Shown: positions 1 to 8,299 of the stretch, piece by piece | Layout of the letters: each line of letters starts with the position of its first letter | How positions within the stretch are numbered: position 1 is the stretch's first letter | NCBI RefSeq assembly: GCF_014649695.1 | Contig: NZ_BMTN01000020.1 | Location: forward strand, 62,001-126,000 | Direction of reading: 5' to 3' | Length of the DNA: 64,000 bases | Origin: Streptomyces kurssanovii | GTDB taxonomy: Bacteria; Actinomycetota; Actinomycetes; Streptomycetales; Streptomycetaceae | Notes under the pieces: generated by a model | Told to the model about the DNA's origin: nothing | Databases searched by the model: none | Seen by the model: only the letters and a program-made list of their open reading frames with translations | Position numbers and translations under genes: made by a program

Positions 1-192
1 TGCCGTTCTCGCCAGGATTCCGATCGGCGTGATTGGCTGCTCAACCGCCTTACGTGCTTTGATCCTTCGCACCGCGGGATTCGAAGAAGGGTTCCGGATC
101 CGGGAATCCCCCCACGCCCGCCAGGCGGCCGGTACCGCTCTTTTCGTGCTGGGCGCCGCGTTATCGAAATATCCATCCGAAGGGAACTTCTC
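1..192. other. Upstream leader region, no gene seen
   Basis: No convincing coding frame is visible between the window edge and the first start codon. The stretch should hold the promoter of the peptide/export operon, but I see no clear -35/-10 pair. The only firm signal is the purine-rich ribosome site GAAGGGAA at about 179-186, just before the ATG at 193. Confidence 0.5.
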
Positions 193-411
193 ATGAGCTT
201 CGTCCCCACCCAGGAGATCGCCGACTCCGAGCTGGACAACATCGCCGGCGGTCTCCACAGCGCCACGGTGAGCAACGCCACCGCCGCTCTTGACAGCATC
301 GCCCCGGTCTCCGGCACCGTCGCCACCGTGACGGGCGTCGTCGAGGGTGCCACCGGCATCAACACCGCGGCCATCACCGGCCCGATCACCGGTCTCGTCG
401 CCGGCCTGTAA
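193..411 (+). CDS. Double-glycine leader peptide precursor, cysteine-free core
   Basis: This gene encodes a 72-residue exported-peptide precursor. Residues 1-20 form a leader ending in ELDNIAGG, which matches the double-glycine consensus (ELxxIxGG) cut by C39 peptidases, so the predicted cut is after Gly20. The predicted 52-residue product is rich in Ala, Gly, Thr, Val and Ser. It has no Cys, Lys, Arg or aromatic residue apart from one His, and carries one Asp and one Glu, so it is slightly acidic and cannot form lanthionine or disulfide rings. The ATG is preceded by GAAGGGAA. The next genes encode a matching adaptor, peptidase-exporter and second ABC subunit, which makes this their likely substrate. 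Similar Streptomyces peptides may be labelled lantipeptides, but no ring-forming residues or synthetase are seen here. A bacteriocin, fibre-forming peptide or signal are all possible roles. Confidence 0.8.
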   Translation: MSFVPTQEIADSELDNIAGGLHSATVSNATAALDSIAPVSGTVATVTGVVEGATGINTAAITGPITGLVAGL

Positions 412-454
412 GCCCCGCGGCTCGCCGGCACCCCTCTGCCGGCATTGCCGAGCC

Positions 455-489
455 GTGTGCCCCGGAGCCGGCCAGGTTCCGGGGCGCAC
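455..489 (+). terminator. Intra-operon hairpin after the peptide gene
   Basis: Arms at 455-466 (GTGTGCCCCGGA) and 478-489 (TCCGGGGCGCAC) pair over 12 bases with one G-U, around an 11-base loop. The hairpin starts 44 bases after the peptide stop codon and has no T-tract. In bacteriocin operons such a structure can be a partial terminator or RNA-stabilising element that keeps precursor mRNA in excess over exporter mRNA; that role here is inference. Confidence 0.5.
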
Positions 490-603
490 GGCCGCGCGTG
501 GTTCCGGCGCCACCGCCCCGCTCGCGGGCCCGTCCCCGCACGCGGTGCGGCCGGACAGCGCCCAGATCCCCCCGTAACCCCAGGCAGTTGAGGGAAGAGC
601 ATC

Positions 604-1410
604 GTGCAGTTCCGCCAACAGGCCCTTTCCAAGCTGCAGTCACCGGAAGAGATCGACCTTCCGGTCCGTTTCGCCCGGCCGCAGGGGCTTCTCGTCCTCA
701 CCGTCACCGTCGCCGTCATGATCGCCGCGAGCGTGTGGGCCGTGATGGGCAAGGTGTCCTCCACGCTGGACGCGCCCGGCATCCTCACCCACGCCCAGGG
801 CAGTTACGTGCTGCAGAGCCCGGTCGCCGGCCAGGTCACGGAGGTTCTCGCCCAGGAGGGCGACAGGCTCCGCGCCGACGCGCCCCTGCTGAAGGTCAGC
901 ACCCCGCAGGGCGTCACCGTCGTGCGCGCCATCGCCGCCGGCCGGCTGACCACCCTCGTCACCGCGATCGGCTCCGTGGTCACCCCCGGCGCGGACATCG
1001 CGGCCGTCGAACGGATCGAGAAGCCGGACGATCCCCTGATGGCCGTGCTGTACCTGCCCCCGGAGAACGCCTCCACCGTGCCCGTCGGCGCCGAGGTCGA
1101 CCTCAGCGTGCAGTCCGTGGCCACGCAGAAGTACGGCGTGCTGCGCGGCCGGGTCAAGACCGTCGGCAGGACCGCCCAGAGCAGTCAGCGGATCACCGCG
1201 TTCCTCGGCAGCAGCCAGTTGGGCGAGCAGTTCTCCCGCACCGGCCAGCCCGTCTCCGTACTGGTCGAACTGGACACCGCCCCCGACACCGAGTCGGGAT
1301 ACCGGTGGTCGTCGTCCGACGGGCCGCCGTACCCGCTCGAATCCATGACCCTGACCGGCGGCGCCGTCCACCTTGCCGAGCAGCGCCCGATCGATTGGCT
1401 GCTGCCGTGA
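604..1410 (+). CDS. HlyD-like NHLP secretion adaptor protein
   Basis: This is a membrane-fusion (HlyD-type) adaptor, 268 residues, probably the secretion-protein subunit of an NHLP-type peptide exporter. One membrane helix is seen at about 29-48, after a short cytoplasmic tail. A biotinyl/lipoyl-like beta hairpin follows at about 69-101 (core VAGQVTEVLAQEGDRL), then a beta-rich domain. It is shorter than Gram-negative HlyD and has no long coiled coil, as expected for a monoderm. The start is GTG at 604, preceded by AGGGAAG at 591-597. The stop TGA shares four bases (GTGA, 1407-1410) with the start of the peptidase-exporter gene, so the two are probably translationally coupled. It would link the two ABC subunits and guide the peptide across the membrane. 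Confidence 0.85.
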   Translation: MQFRQQALSKLQSPEEIDLPVRFARPQGLLVLTVTVAVMIAASVWAVMGKVSSTLDAPGILTHAQGSYVLQSPVAGQVTEVLAQEGDRLRADAPLLKVSTPQGVTVVRAIAAGRLTTLVTAIGSVVTPGADIAAVERIEKPDDPLMAVLYLPPENASTVPVGAEVDLSVQSVATQKYGVLRGRVKTVGRTAQSSQRITAFLGSSQLGEQFSRTGQPVSVLVELDTAPDTESGYRWSSSDGPPYPLESMTLTGGAVHLAEQRPIDWLLP

Positions 1411-3716
1411 CCCGGACCGAGAACAACGCACACGCGCCCCAGCAGCAGTTGCCGCCGGCCGGCCGCGGCAGGCACCGGCCGGAGGCGGCCGCTCAGGGCG
1501 GGCGCCGCGGCACACGCCGCGCGACGCCACCGCCCTGCCGCAAGCAGCAGCGGCGCGGCAGCAGGCCCCGCTCCGTGCGCACGCCCACCGTGCTCCAGAT
1601 GGAGGCCGTGGAGTGCGGGGCGGCCGCGCTCGCGATGGTGCTCTCCCACTACGGCCGCCACGTTCCACTGGAGGAGCTCCGCATCGCCTGCGGCGTCTCC
1701 CGCGACGGCTCACGTGCCAGCAACGTCCTGAAAGCGGCCCGCAGTTACGGCCTCACCGCCAAGGGCATGCAGATGGAGGCGACCGCGCTCGCCGAGGTGC
1801 AGCCGCCCGCGATCCTGTTCTGGGAGTTCAACCACTACGTCGTCTACGAGGGCACGGGCCGCAGGTTCGGCCGCCGCGGCGTACACATCAACGACCCCGA
1901 CAAGGGACGCCGCTTCGTCCCCGCGGAGGACTTCGACACCAGCTTCACCGGGGTGGCCCTGGTCTTCGAGCCCGACCGGAACTTCCGCAAGGGCGGCCGC
2001 AAACCGGGCGTCATGGCGGCAATCCCCGCCAGGCTGCGCGGCACCGCGGGCACCCTCATCGCCGCCTTCCTCGCGAGCCTCCTCCTCGTCGCGGTGGGCG
2101 CGGCCGTGCCGGCGCTCAGCCGCACATACATCGACATGTTCCTGATCGGCGGGCAGACCTCGCTGCTCGGGACCCTGTTCGCCGCCATGGCGGCGGCGGT
2201 GGCGCTGACGGCCGTGCTCACCGGGCTCCAACAGGCGAACCTGCTGCGCGGGCGGATCATCTCCTCCACCCTGAGCAGCGCCCGCTTCCTGCGGCATCTC
2301 CTGCGGCTGCCCGTCACGTTCTTCGCCCAGCGCAGCCCGGCCGACCTGGTGCAGCGGCTGCAGTCCAACGACGCGGTGGCGGAGACCCTCGCGCGTGACC
2401 TCGCGGCGGCCGCCGTCGACGGCGTGGTGGTGATCCTTTACGCCGCGCTCCTGTGGAGCTACGACCCCCAGCTCACCGTCGTCGGCGTCCTGATCGCCCT
2501 GCTCAACGTCGTGGCGATGCGCATCGTCATCAAACTGCGCGCCACCCACACCCAGAAGCTGCGTGCCGACAGCGCCCGGCTCACCAACACCTCGTACACC
2601 GGCTTGCAGCTGATCGAGACCATGAAGGCGACCGGCGGGGAGAACGGCTTCTTCCGCCGGTGGGCCGGCCAGCACGCCACCACCCTGGACGTGCAGCAGC
2701 GTCTCGGCGTGCCCAGCGCGGCTCTGGCCGTCGTCGCACCGACCCTCGCCACGCTCAACAGCGCCCTCATCCTGTGGATCGGTGGTCTGCGGGCCGTGGA
2801 AGGCCATATATCGATCGGTCTCCTTGTCGCCTTCCAGGCGCTGGTGGCCCGCTTCACGGCACCGATCACCCGGCTGAACGGAGTGGCCGGCCGGATCCAG
2901 GACTTCGCCGCGGACGTCGCCAGGCTCAAGGACGTCGAGAGCTTCCCCGTCGACCCCCTCTACTCCCGCGAGGAGCCGGACCCGAGCAGCCGGCGGCTCA
3001 AGGGGCATGTGACGCTCGAGAACATCACCTTCGGCTACAGCCCGCTCGACGCGCCGCTGCTGAGCGGCTTCTCGCTGACCGTCGGTCCCGGCCGGCAGGT
3101 CGCCCTCGTCGGCGGCTCCGGGAGCGGCAAGTCCACCGTCTCCCGGCTGATATCGGGTCTCTACACACCGTGGGAGGGCACCATCCGGATCGACGGCCGG
3201 CTGCTGGCGGACATCCCCCGCGGGGCGCTCGCGGCCTCCGTGTCCTTCGTCGACCAGGACATCTTCCTCTTCGAGGGCACCGTCCGCGACAACGTGACCC
3301 TGTGGGACCCCTCCATCCCCGACGAGGCCGTGGAGAGCGCCCTGCGGGACGCGGCGGTGCACGACGTGATCATGCGCCGCCCCGACGGCATCCACAGCCG
3401 CGTCGAACAGGACGGCCGCAACTTCTCCGGCGGCCAGCGCCAGCGCCTCGAGATCGCCCGCGCCCTGGTGCGCCGGCCCAGCATCCTCGTGCTCGACGAG
3501 GTCACCAGCGCCCTGGACGCGGAGACCGAGCGCGTCATCATCGACAACCTGCGCCGCCGGGGCTGCGCGTGCGTGGTCATCGCCCACCGGCTGAGCACCG
3601 TGCGCGACAGCGACGAGATCGTGGTGCTGGACCACGGCTCCGTCGTCGAACGGGGCCGCCACGAGGAACTCGTGGCCGCCCAGGGACCGTACGCCGAACT
3701 CGTCAAGGAGCACTGA
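1407..3716 (+). CDS. NHLP peptidase/permease/ATPase (C39 peptidase ABC exporter)
   Basis: This is a 769-residue peptidase-containing ABC transporter that would cut the double-glycine leader and export the product. The C39 peptidase domain spans about 57-190. The catalytic Cys is Cys70 in VECGAAAL, the His lies in FNHYVVYEG and the Asp in the INDPDKG loop. A membrane domain of about six helices follows (about 205-485), then an ATPase with Walker A GGSGSGKST at 569-577, signature FSGGQRQRL, Walker B with DEVTSALD (Val where Ala is usual) and the H-loop IAHRL. I chose GTG 1407 because it overlaps the adaptor stop and puts the peptidase motif near the N-terminus. The first ~55 residues are an unusual Arg/Pro/Gln-rich extension. 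The reading frame stays open far upstream, but that part is a shadow of the adaptor gene. The next gene starts one base after the stop. Confidence 0.9.
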   Translation: MTRTENNAHAPQQQLPPAGRGRHRPEAAAQGGRRGTRRATPPPCRKQQRRGSRPRSVRTPTVLQMEAVECGAAALAMVLSHYGRHVPLEELRIACGVSRDGSRASNVLKAARSYGLTAKGMQMEATALAEVQPPAILFWEFNHYVVYEGTGRRFGRRGVHINDPDKGRRFVPAEDFDTSFTGVALVFEPDRNFRKGGRKPGVMAAIPARLRGTAGTLIAAFLASLLLVAVGAAVPALSRTYIDMFLIGGQTSLLGTLFAAMAAAVALTAVLTGLQQANLLRGRIISSTLSSARFLRHLLRLPVTFFAQRSPADLVQRLQSNDAVAETLARDLAAAAVDGVVVILYAALLWSYDPQLTVVGVLIALLNVVAMRIVIKLRATHTQKLRADSARLTNTSYTGLQLIETMKATGGENGFFRRWAGQHATTLDVQQRLGVPSAALAVVAPTLATLNSALILWIGGLRAVEGHISIGLLVAFQALVARFTAPITRLNGVAGRIQDFAADVARLKDVESFPVDPLYSREEPDPSSRRLKGHVTLENITFGYSPLDAPLLSGFSLTVGPGRQVALVGGSGSGKSTVSRLISGLYTPWEGTIRIDGRLLADIPRGALAASVSFVDQDIFLFEGTVRDNVTLWDPSIPDEAVESALRDAAVHDVIMRRPDGIHSRVEQDGRNFSGGQRQRLEIARALVRRPSILVLDEVTSALDAETERVIIDNLRRRGCACVVIAHRLSTVRDSDEIVVLDHGSVVERGRHEELVAAQGPYAELVKEH

Positions 3717-3717
3717 C

Positions 3718-6561
3718 GTGTCATCCGTACCCCCGGCGGCCACCGCCTTCCACCCGGCCCACGAGCAGTCCGACGCGGTGCTCCACGCGCTCGGCGGTCT
3801 CGGCGCGCCCGTCGACACCACCGGCCTGCGTAGCCTGCACCTGGAGGGGCCGCAGGTGATGTGGCTCGTCGTGGGCGGCGCCCTGGACCTGTTCGCGGTC
3901 GACGCGGCGGAAGAGGGCCACTGGCACTTCCTCGGGCGGCTCGAACCGGGCACGCTGCTCCTCGGCCCGGTCGAAGGCCCCCGGCACACCCTGACGGGCC
4001 GGCCCTCGCAGGACTGCGTGCTCCGCCGGATCCCGCTGCGGGAGCTGTACGTACCGGACCAGGCGTACCCGCCCGCCTATCAGGACCCGTACGGCCGGAC
4101 GGCGGCCACCCAGCTCGAGTACGCCTTCGGGCTCGGTGTGGGCCGCGGTCTCGGGGTGCTCTTCGAGGCGCCGCTCGAGGGCCGCCCGGCAGGCGAGGAG
4201 GCCATGGCCGACGACGACGTCCTGTGGATGCAGGTCGAGCCCGGCAGCGTGCAGTACGGGGCGTCCTACAGCGCGGAGGCGGCGGGCGACCTGCTCGTCG
4301 AGGGCGCCATGTGGCAGAGCATGGTGAACCAGCAGTACCGGCTGCTGTCCGCGGTCGACGGCTGGATCGAGGCGCTGGAGCGGGCCCACGAGGACCGGAC
4401 GGCCGCCGGCATCAAGGCCGGCGCCGATGTGCGCGCCCGGGCCGACGAGGCGCTGCTGGCCTCCATCGGCAGGCCGGACCGTGCCGCACGCGGCGCGGAC
4501 GGCGACGACACGCTGCTGGCGGTGTGCCGGCACGTCGCGGACGCCGCCGGGATCGCGCTCACCGAACCCCCGAGGAGCGGCCCGGCGGACGACCGCGTCG
4601 GCCCTGTCGAACGCATCGCCGTCGCCTCCCGTATCCGCACCCGGCCCGTCCGTCTCCAGGGCCGCTGGTGGCGCACCGACGCCGGCCCGCTCGTGGGCCA
4701 CCGGGCCGCCTCCGGCGCCCCCGTGGCCCTGATCCGGCGCCGTGGACGCTACGAAGCGGTCAACCCGCTCACCGGCTCCCGCACCCGGGTCGGCAGCGAC
4801 AACGCGGACGAGTTCGAGGAGCGCGCCGTCATGTTCTACCGGCCGCTCCCCGAGCTGCCCGCGAGCATCTGGCGACTGGCCCGCTTCAGCCTCCGCGGCA
4901 CCCGCACGGACCTGCGGAACCTGGCCCTCGCCGGCCTCGTCACCGTCGGGCTCGGCGCGCTGGTGCCGCTCGCGACCGGACAGATCCTGGGTGTGTACGT
5001 GCCCAAGGCGGAGACCGGCCTGATCGTGCAGGTCTCGTTCGCCCTCATGGTCACGAGCGTCGTCTCCGCCGCGTTCATGCTGCTGCAGAACCTCACCGTC
5101 CTGCGGATGGAGGGACGGATCGAGAGCACCCTCCAACCCGCCGTCTGGGACCGGCTCCTGAGGCTGCCGACCAAGTTCTTCGCCGAGCGGTCGACCGGAG
5201 AACTGGCGAGCGCGGCCATGGGCATCAGCTCCATGCGCCGCGTCCTGTCCGGCATCGGGCCCGTGGCCCTTCAGTCGACCACCGTCGGTGCGATGAACGT
5301 CGTGCTGCTCCTCTGGTACAGCGTTCCGCTGGCGCTCGCGGCCATCGGCATGCTGCTCGTCATCGGCGCCGTGTTCCTCGGCATGGGCCTGTGGCAGGTC
5401 CGTTGGCAGCGCAAGCTGGTCGAACTCTCCAACAAGCTCAACAACCAGGCGTTCCAGACCCTGCGAGGCCTGCCCAAGCTGCGGGTGGCCGCGGCGGAGA
5501 GCTTCGCCTACGCGGCCTGGGCGCGGCAGTTCGCCCGCTCCCGCGAACTCCAGCAGCGGGTGGGCCGGATCAAGAACCTGACCACCGTGCTGGACGCGGT
5601 CTACCTGCCGCTCTGCTCGCTCATCATGTTCATGCTGCTCGCGGGACCGGCACGGGGCTCCATGTCGGCGGCCGAGTTCCTCACCTTCAGCACCGCCGTC
5701 ACCATGCTGCTGACATCGGTCACCCAGGTCACCGGCGTGCTGGTGTCGGCCGCCGCCGCACTGCCCATGTTCGAGCAGGTGCGCCCCATCCTCGACGAGG
5801 CACCCGAGGTGCGCGGAGCGAGCGCGCAGCCCGGCACCCTGTCCGGGGCGATCGAGGCCAGGAAGCTCACCTTCCGGTACGCCGACGACGGCCCGCCGGT
5901 CCTCGAGGACGTGTCGCTCCAGGTGCGGCAGGGCGAGTTCGTGGCGATCGTCGGCCCGAGCGGATGCGGCAAGTCGACCCTGCTGCGGCTGCTCATCGGC
6001 TTCGACCGGCCCGCCTCCGGCACGGTCCTCTACGACGGCCAGGACCTGGCCGCGCTGGACCCCGCCGCCGTGCGCCGGCAGTGCGGGGTGGTGCTCCAGA
6101 ACGCCCAGCCGCTCACCGGATCGATCCTCGACTGCATCTGCGGCGCGGAGACCTTCTCGCAGGACGAGGTCTGGGAGGCCGCGGAGATGGCGGGGCTGGC
6201 GGAGGACATCAAACGGATGCCGATGGGCCTGCACACCCTGATCTCGTCCGGCGGCGCGATATCCGGCGGTCAGCGGCAGCGGCTGATGATCGCCCAGGCC
6301 CTCGTGCGCCGGCCGCGCATCCTCTTCTTCGACGAGGCCACCAGCGCCCTCGACAACGAGACGCAGCGCGTCGTCATCGAGAGCACCCGCCGGCTGGACG
6401 CCACCAGGGTGGTGATCGCCCACCGGCTGTCCACCGTCATGGACGCGGACCGGGTGATCGTGATGGAGGAGGGCCGGGTCGTCGAGCAGGGCCGGCCGGC
6501 CGACCTGCTCGCCGACGCGGGCGGCCGGCTCCACGGCCTGGTACGGCGGCAGCTGGCGTGA
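3718..6561 (+). CDS. NHLP export ABC transporter permease/ATPase, second subunit
   Basis: A 947-residue ABC half-transporter without a peptidase. It has the long N-terminal region (about 1-370) typical of the second NHLP exporter subunit, beginning with a cyclic-nucleotide-binding-like beta fold, then a membrane domain (about 395-680) and an ATPase. Walker A is GPSGCGKST at 746-754, the signature is ISGGQRQRL, Walker B is FFDEATSALD and the H-loop is IAHRL, so all ATPase motifs are intact. GTG 3718 lies one base after the preceding stop. It probably forms a heterodimer with the peptidase subunit and exports the 193-411 peptide. The operon appears to end here, because a convergent gene follows. 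Naming rests on domain order and on the paired exporter genes. Confidence 0.87.
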   Translation: MSSVPPAATAFHPAHEQSDAVLHALGGLGAPVDTTGLRSLHLEGPQVMWLVVGGALDLFAVDAAEEGHWHFLGRLEPGTLLLGPVEGPRHTLTGRPSQDCVLRRIPLRELYVPDQAYPPAYQDPYGRTAATQLEYAFGLGVGRGLGVLFEAPLEGRPAGEEAMADDDVLWMQVEPGSVQYGASYSAEAAGDLLVEGAMWQSMVNQQYRLLSAVDGWIEALERAHEDRTAAGIKAGADVRARADEALLASIGRPDRAARGADGDDTLLAVCRHVADAAGIALTEPPRSGPADDRVGPVERIAVASRIRTRPVRLQGRWWRTDAGPLVGHRAASGAPVALIRRRGRYEAVNPLTGSRTRVGSDNADEFEERAVMFYRPLPELPASIWRLARFSLRGTRTDLRNLALAGLVTVGLGALVPLATGQILGVYVPKAETGLIVQVSFALMVTSVVSAAFMLLQNLTVLRMEGRIESTLQPAVWDRLLRLPTKFFAERSTGELASAAMGISSMRRVLSGIGPVALQSTTVGAMNVVLLLWYSVPLALAAIGMLLVIGAVFLGMGLWQVRWQRKLVELSNKLNNQAFQTLRGLPKLRVAAAESFAYAAWARQFARSRELQQRVGRIKNLTTVLDAVYLPLCSLIMFMLLAGPARGSMSAAEFLTFSTAVTMLLTSVTQVTGVLVSAAAALPMFEQVRPILDEAPEVRGASAQPGTLSGAIEARKLTFRYADDGPPVLEDVSLQVRQGEFVAIVGPSGCGKSTLLRLLIGFDRPASGTVLYDGQDLAALDPAAVRRQCGVVLQNAQPLTGSILDCICGAETFSQDEVWEAAEMAGLAEDIKRMPMGLHTLISSGGAISGGQRQRLMIAQALVRRPRILFFDEATSALDNETQRVVIESTRRLDATRVVIAHRLSTVMDADRVIVMEEGRVVEQGRPADLLADAGGRLHGLVRRQLA

Positions 6562-6575
6562 GCGGCGGGCAGTGG

Positions 6576-6592
6576 GCCCGCGGCGCGCGGGC
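6576..6592. terminator. Short GC hairpin between convergent genes
   Basis: Arms GCCCGCG (6576-6582) and CGCGGGC (6586-6592) flank a 3-base loop, in the 30-base gap between the exporter operon and the convergent small gene. It may stop transcription in both directions. There is no U-tract, so the assignment is tentative. Confidence 0.4.
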
Positions 6593-6975
6593 TACCGCCT
6601 GCGGTGCGTGCCGCCGCCCGTGAGGAGGGCGTCGCCGACGAGCCTGACCCCGCGCGCCAGCCGGCCGAGCTGCTCGAGCTCGACCGCGTACAGCCGGATC
6701 GTGTTCTCGATGACGGTCTCCGCCACACCCAGCGGCGGCAGTTCGCACCGGGAGGTCTGCAGGGCGGTCCGCACCGCCCGCATCTCGTGCTGTATCTGGA
6801 GCTGCGCGTGCCGGGCGAGCAGGACGGGGTGCCTGTTGAGCGTCGAGTAAGCGGCGTAACGGGCGGGCAGCAGATCGCGCAGCCAGCGGGCGGCGGTCCG
6901 TTCCCAGTCGTGGCTGCCGGGGGCCTTCACCTGGCAGGGCCAGTCCGGATCGACCGGGGAGAGGGTTCGGGACAT
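6592..6975 (-). CDS. Conserved hypothetical helical protein
   Basis: A 127-residue protein I do not recognise. It looks all-helical and soluble, with a Trp/Arg-rich N-terminal half (WERTAARWLRDLLPARY) and a C-terminal helix around IENTIRLYAVELEQLGRL. There is no signal peptide or membrane segment. The frame is open as far as 7242, but I take the ATG at 6975 because GGAG lies 9 bases upstream of it and because the extra N-terminal segment is Arg/Pro-rich low-quality sequence. It is convergent with the exporter operon. A role as immunity or accessory protein for the exported peptide is possible but rests only on position. Confidence 0.6.
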   Translation of the reverse strand: MSRTLSPVDPDWPCQVKAPGSHDWERTAARWLRDLLPARYAAYSTLNRHPVLLARHAQLQIQHEMRAVRTALQTSRCELPPLGVAETVIENTIRLYAVELEQLGRLARGVRLVGDALLTGGGTHRRR

Positions 6976-7202
6976 TCGTCGTCGCTCCGGGTGGTGCCGA
7001 TGAACTCTGATCGAGAGATGTGCGGCGGTCCCGGCCCAGGGGTTGACCGGGACCGCCGAGGGCGTCCGCGGCGGAATGCGGAGCCCGGATTGAACACCGG
7101 AGGACGGCGCGAGGAGGGAGCGCCGACCCGGGTGTTCGGTTGGTGAGGGCTCGGGTGCGGCCCTCATGGCTACGGAGGACACCGGCGCCAGGAGCAGTAA
7201 AT

Positions 7203-7265
7203 ATATATACCGTCGAGTACGCAAGGGTATGAAAAATTTCATGCACCGCTGGGCATGAAAAATAC
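7203..7265 (-). promoter_or_regulatory. AT-rich promoter with TGAAA-N2-TTTCA palindrome
   Basis: The 330-base gap between the RpiR regulator and the small unknown gene holds the most AT-rich patch nearby. On the minus strand a -35-like TTCATA (7234-7229) and -10-like TATATA (7210-7205) are 18 bases apart. The palindrome ATGAAAAATTTCAT (7230-7243) covers the -35 element, and a half-site ATGAAAAATA follows at 7256-7265. TGAAA/TTTCA arms are the kind of site bound by RpiR-family regulators, and such a regulator is encoded next door. The rest of the gap (6976-7200) shows nothing I can name. Confidence 0.45.
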
Positions 7266-7303
7266 CGGTAAGAGACCGGTTCGAGCACCGAAAGCCAGGC
7301 GGT

Positions 7304-8272
7304 TCAGTCGTCCAGGAAGAAGTCGTGCTGATCCGCCACCTGCTCGTAGCCCTCCAGTCGCACCTGCGTCCGCTCCGGATCGGCGTCCGCCATCGCCTGC
7401 AGCACGGCGGCGGACAGCACCCCGGGAGCGGCGTACGAGTCGAACACCAGCCGTGACCCCGTCCCCGCGGTCAGCGTCACATCGGCCTCGTCCACCAGCG
7501 GCCCCAGCGTCAGATCGGTGATCAGCGCGACCCGCAGACCGGTGCGGCGGGCCGCCCGCAGCGCCGCGAGCGTCTCGTTGGCGTGCCGGGGCATCGCGAA
7601 GGCCAGCACCCAGGTCCCGCCCGCCTCCCGGGACTGCAGCAGCGCGTCGTAGGCCACGCTGCCGCCGCGGGTCACCAGCCGCACATCGGGGTGGATACGG
7701 CGCGCCGCGTACGCGAAATACTCCGCGAGCGAGACGGAGATCCGCAGCCCGAGAACCGTCAGCGGCATCGACAGGGCCAGCTCCCGACCGATGCCGAGCA
7801 CCCGGTCGGTGTCCGCCAGCACCCGCCGCAGGTTCTCCAGGTTCTGGATCTCGGCGTCGACGGCCGCCTGCAGCTCGTTGCGGCGGATCTCGGCACGGGT
7901 CTCCGGAGAACCGGCCACCGCGCTCAGCGCGATCGGCTGCAGCGCCTCCCGCAGCGCCGGGTAGCCGCTGTAGCCGAGGGACGTCGCGAACCGGGTCACC
8001 GACGGCTGGCTGACCCCGACCCGCTCCGCGAGGTCGGTGATCGACAGGAACGCGGCCTCGGTCAGATGGTCGATGATGTACTGCGCGATGCGCCGCCGAC
8101 CAGGGGAGAGGCGGTGGCCGCCGAGCAGTGCGAGCACCCGCTCCGCGGGAGCGGGCTGCTGCTCCTCGGGCGGTCCGCCCGGGGTGATCGCGGCGGCCTG
8201 CGCACGTTCCTGCTGCCCTGATGGCACCGGTGTGCCCCCTTCTATGTCCAACTCCTGCTCAACATAGCCCAC
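7304..8272 (-). CDS. MurR/RpiR family transcriptional regulator
   Basis: A 322-residue regulator. The N-terminal winged HTH (HTH_6, about 40-115) includes SITDLAERVGVSQPSVTRF, a textbook RpiR recognition region. The C-terminal half (about 140-300) is a SIS sugar-phosphate-binding fold. RpiR proteins respond to phosphosugars and usually control sugar catabolism, but no sugar pathway gene is adjacent. The GTG start at 8272 has no strong ribosome site. A TTG at about 8251 is an alternative that would drop seven residues. The gene is divergent from a SpoIIE phosphatase, with only 27 bases between starts, so the two must share a control region. A TGAAA-type palindrome lies downstream at 7230-7243. 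Confidence 0.85.
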   Translation of the reverse strand: MGYVEQELDIEGGTPVPSGQQERAQAAAITPGGPPEEQQPAPAERVLALLGGHRLSPGRRRIAQYIIDHLTEAAFLSITDLAERVGVSQPSVTRFATSLGYSGYPALREALQPIALSAVAGSPETRAEIRRNELQAAVDAEIQNLENLRRVLADTDRVLGIGRELALSMPLTVLGLRISVSLAEYFAYAARRIHPDVRLVTRGGSVAYDALLQSREAGGTWVLAFAMPRHANETLAALRAARRTGLRVALITDLTLGPLVDEADVTLTAGTGSRLVFDSYAAPGVLSAAVLQAMADADPERTQVRLEGYEQVADQHDFFLDD

Positions 8273-8299
8273 CGGCCGCGCCGGTCAGGGTGACCGTCC

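Noticed and set aside
193-411. Labelling the peptide as a lantipeptide
   Set aside because: There is no Cys to form lanthionine rings and no lanthionine synthetase gene in view.
498-1406. The exporter frame stays open far upstream of 1407 in good length
   Set aside because: It overlaps the adaptor gene, its residues are Arg/Pro/His-rich as in shadow frames, and the GTG at 1407 fits operon coupling and the peptidase motif.
1710-3989. Long minus-strand frames opposite the export genes (also opposite 3721-6534, 8549-10899, 31014-34196, 35788-37266, 41198-44239 and 57621-60182)
   Set aside because: They are mirror frames of real genes, with Gly/Arg/His/Gln-biased residues, no motifs and no ribosome sites; high GC keeps stop codons rare.
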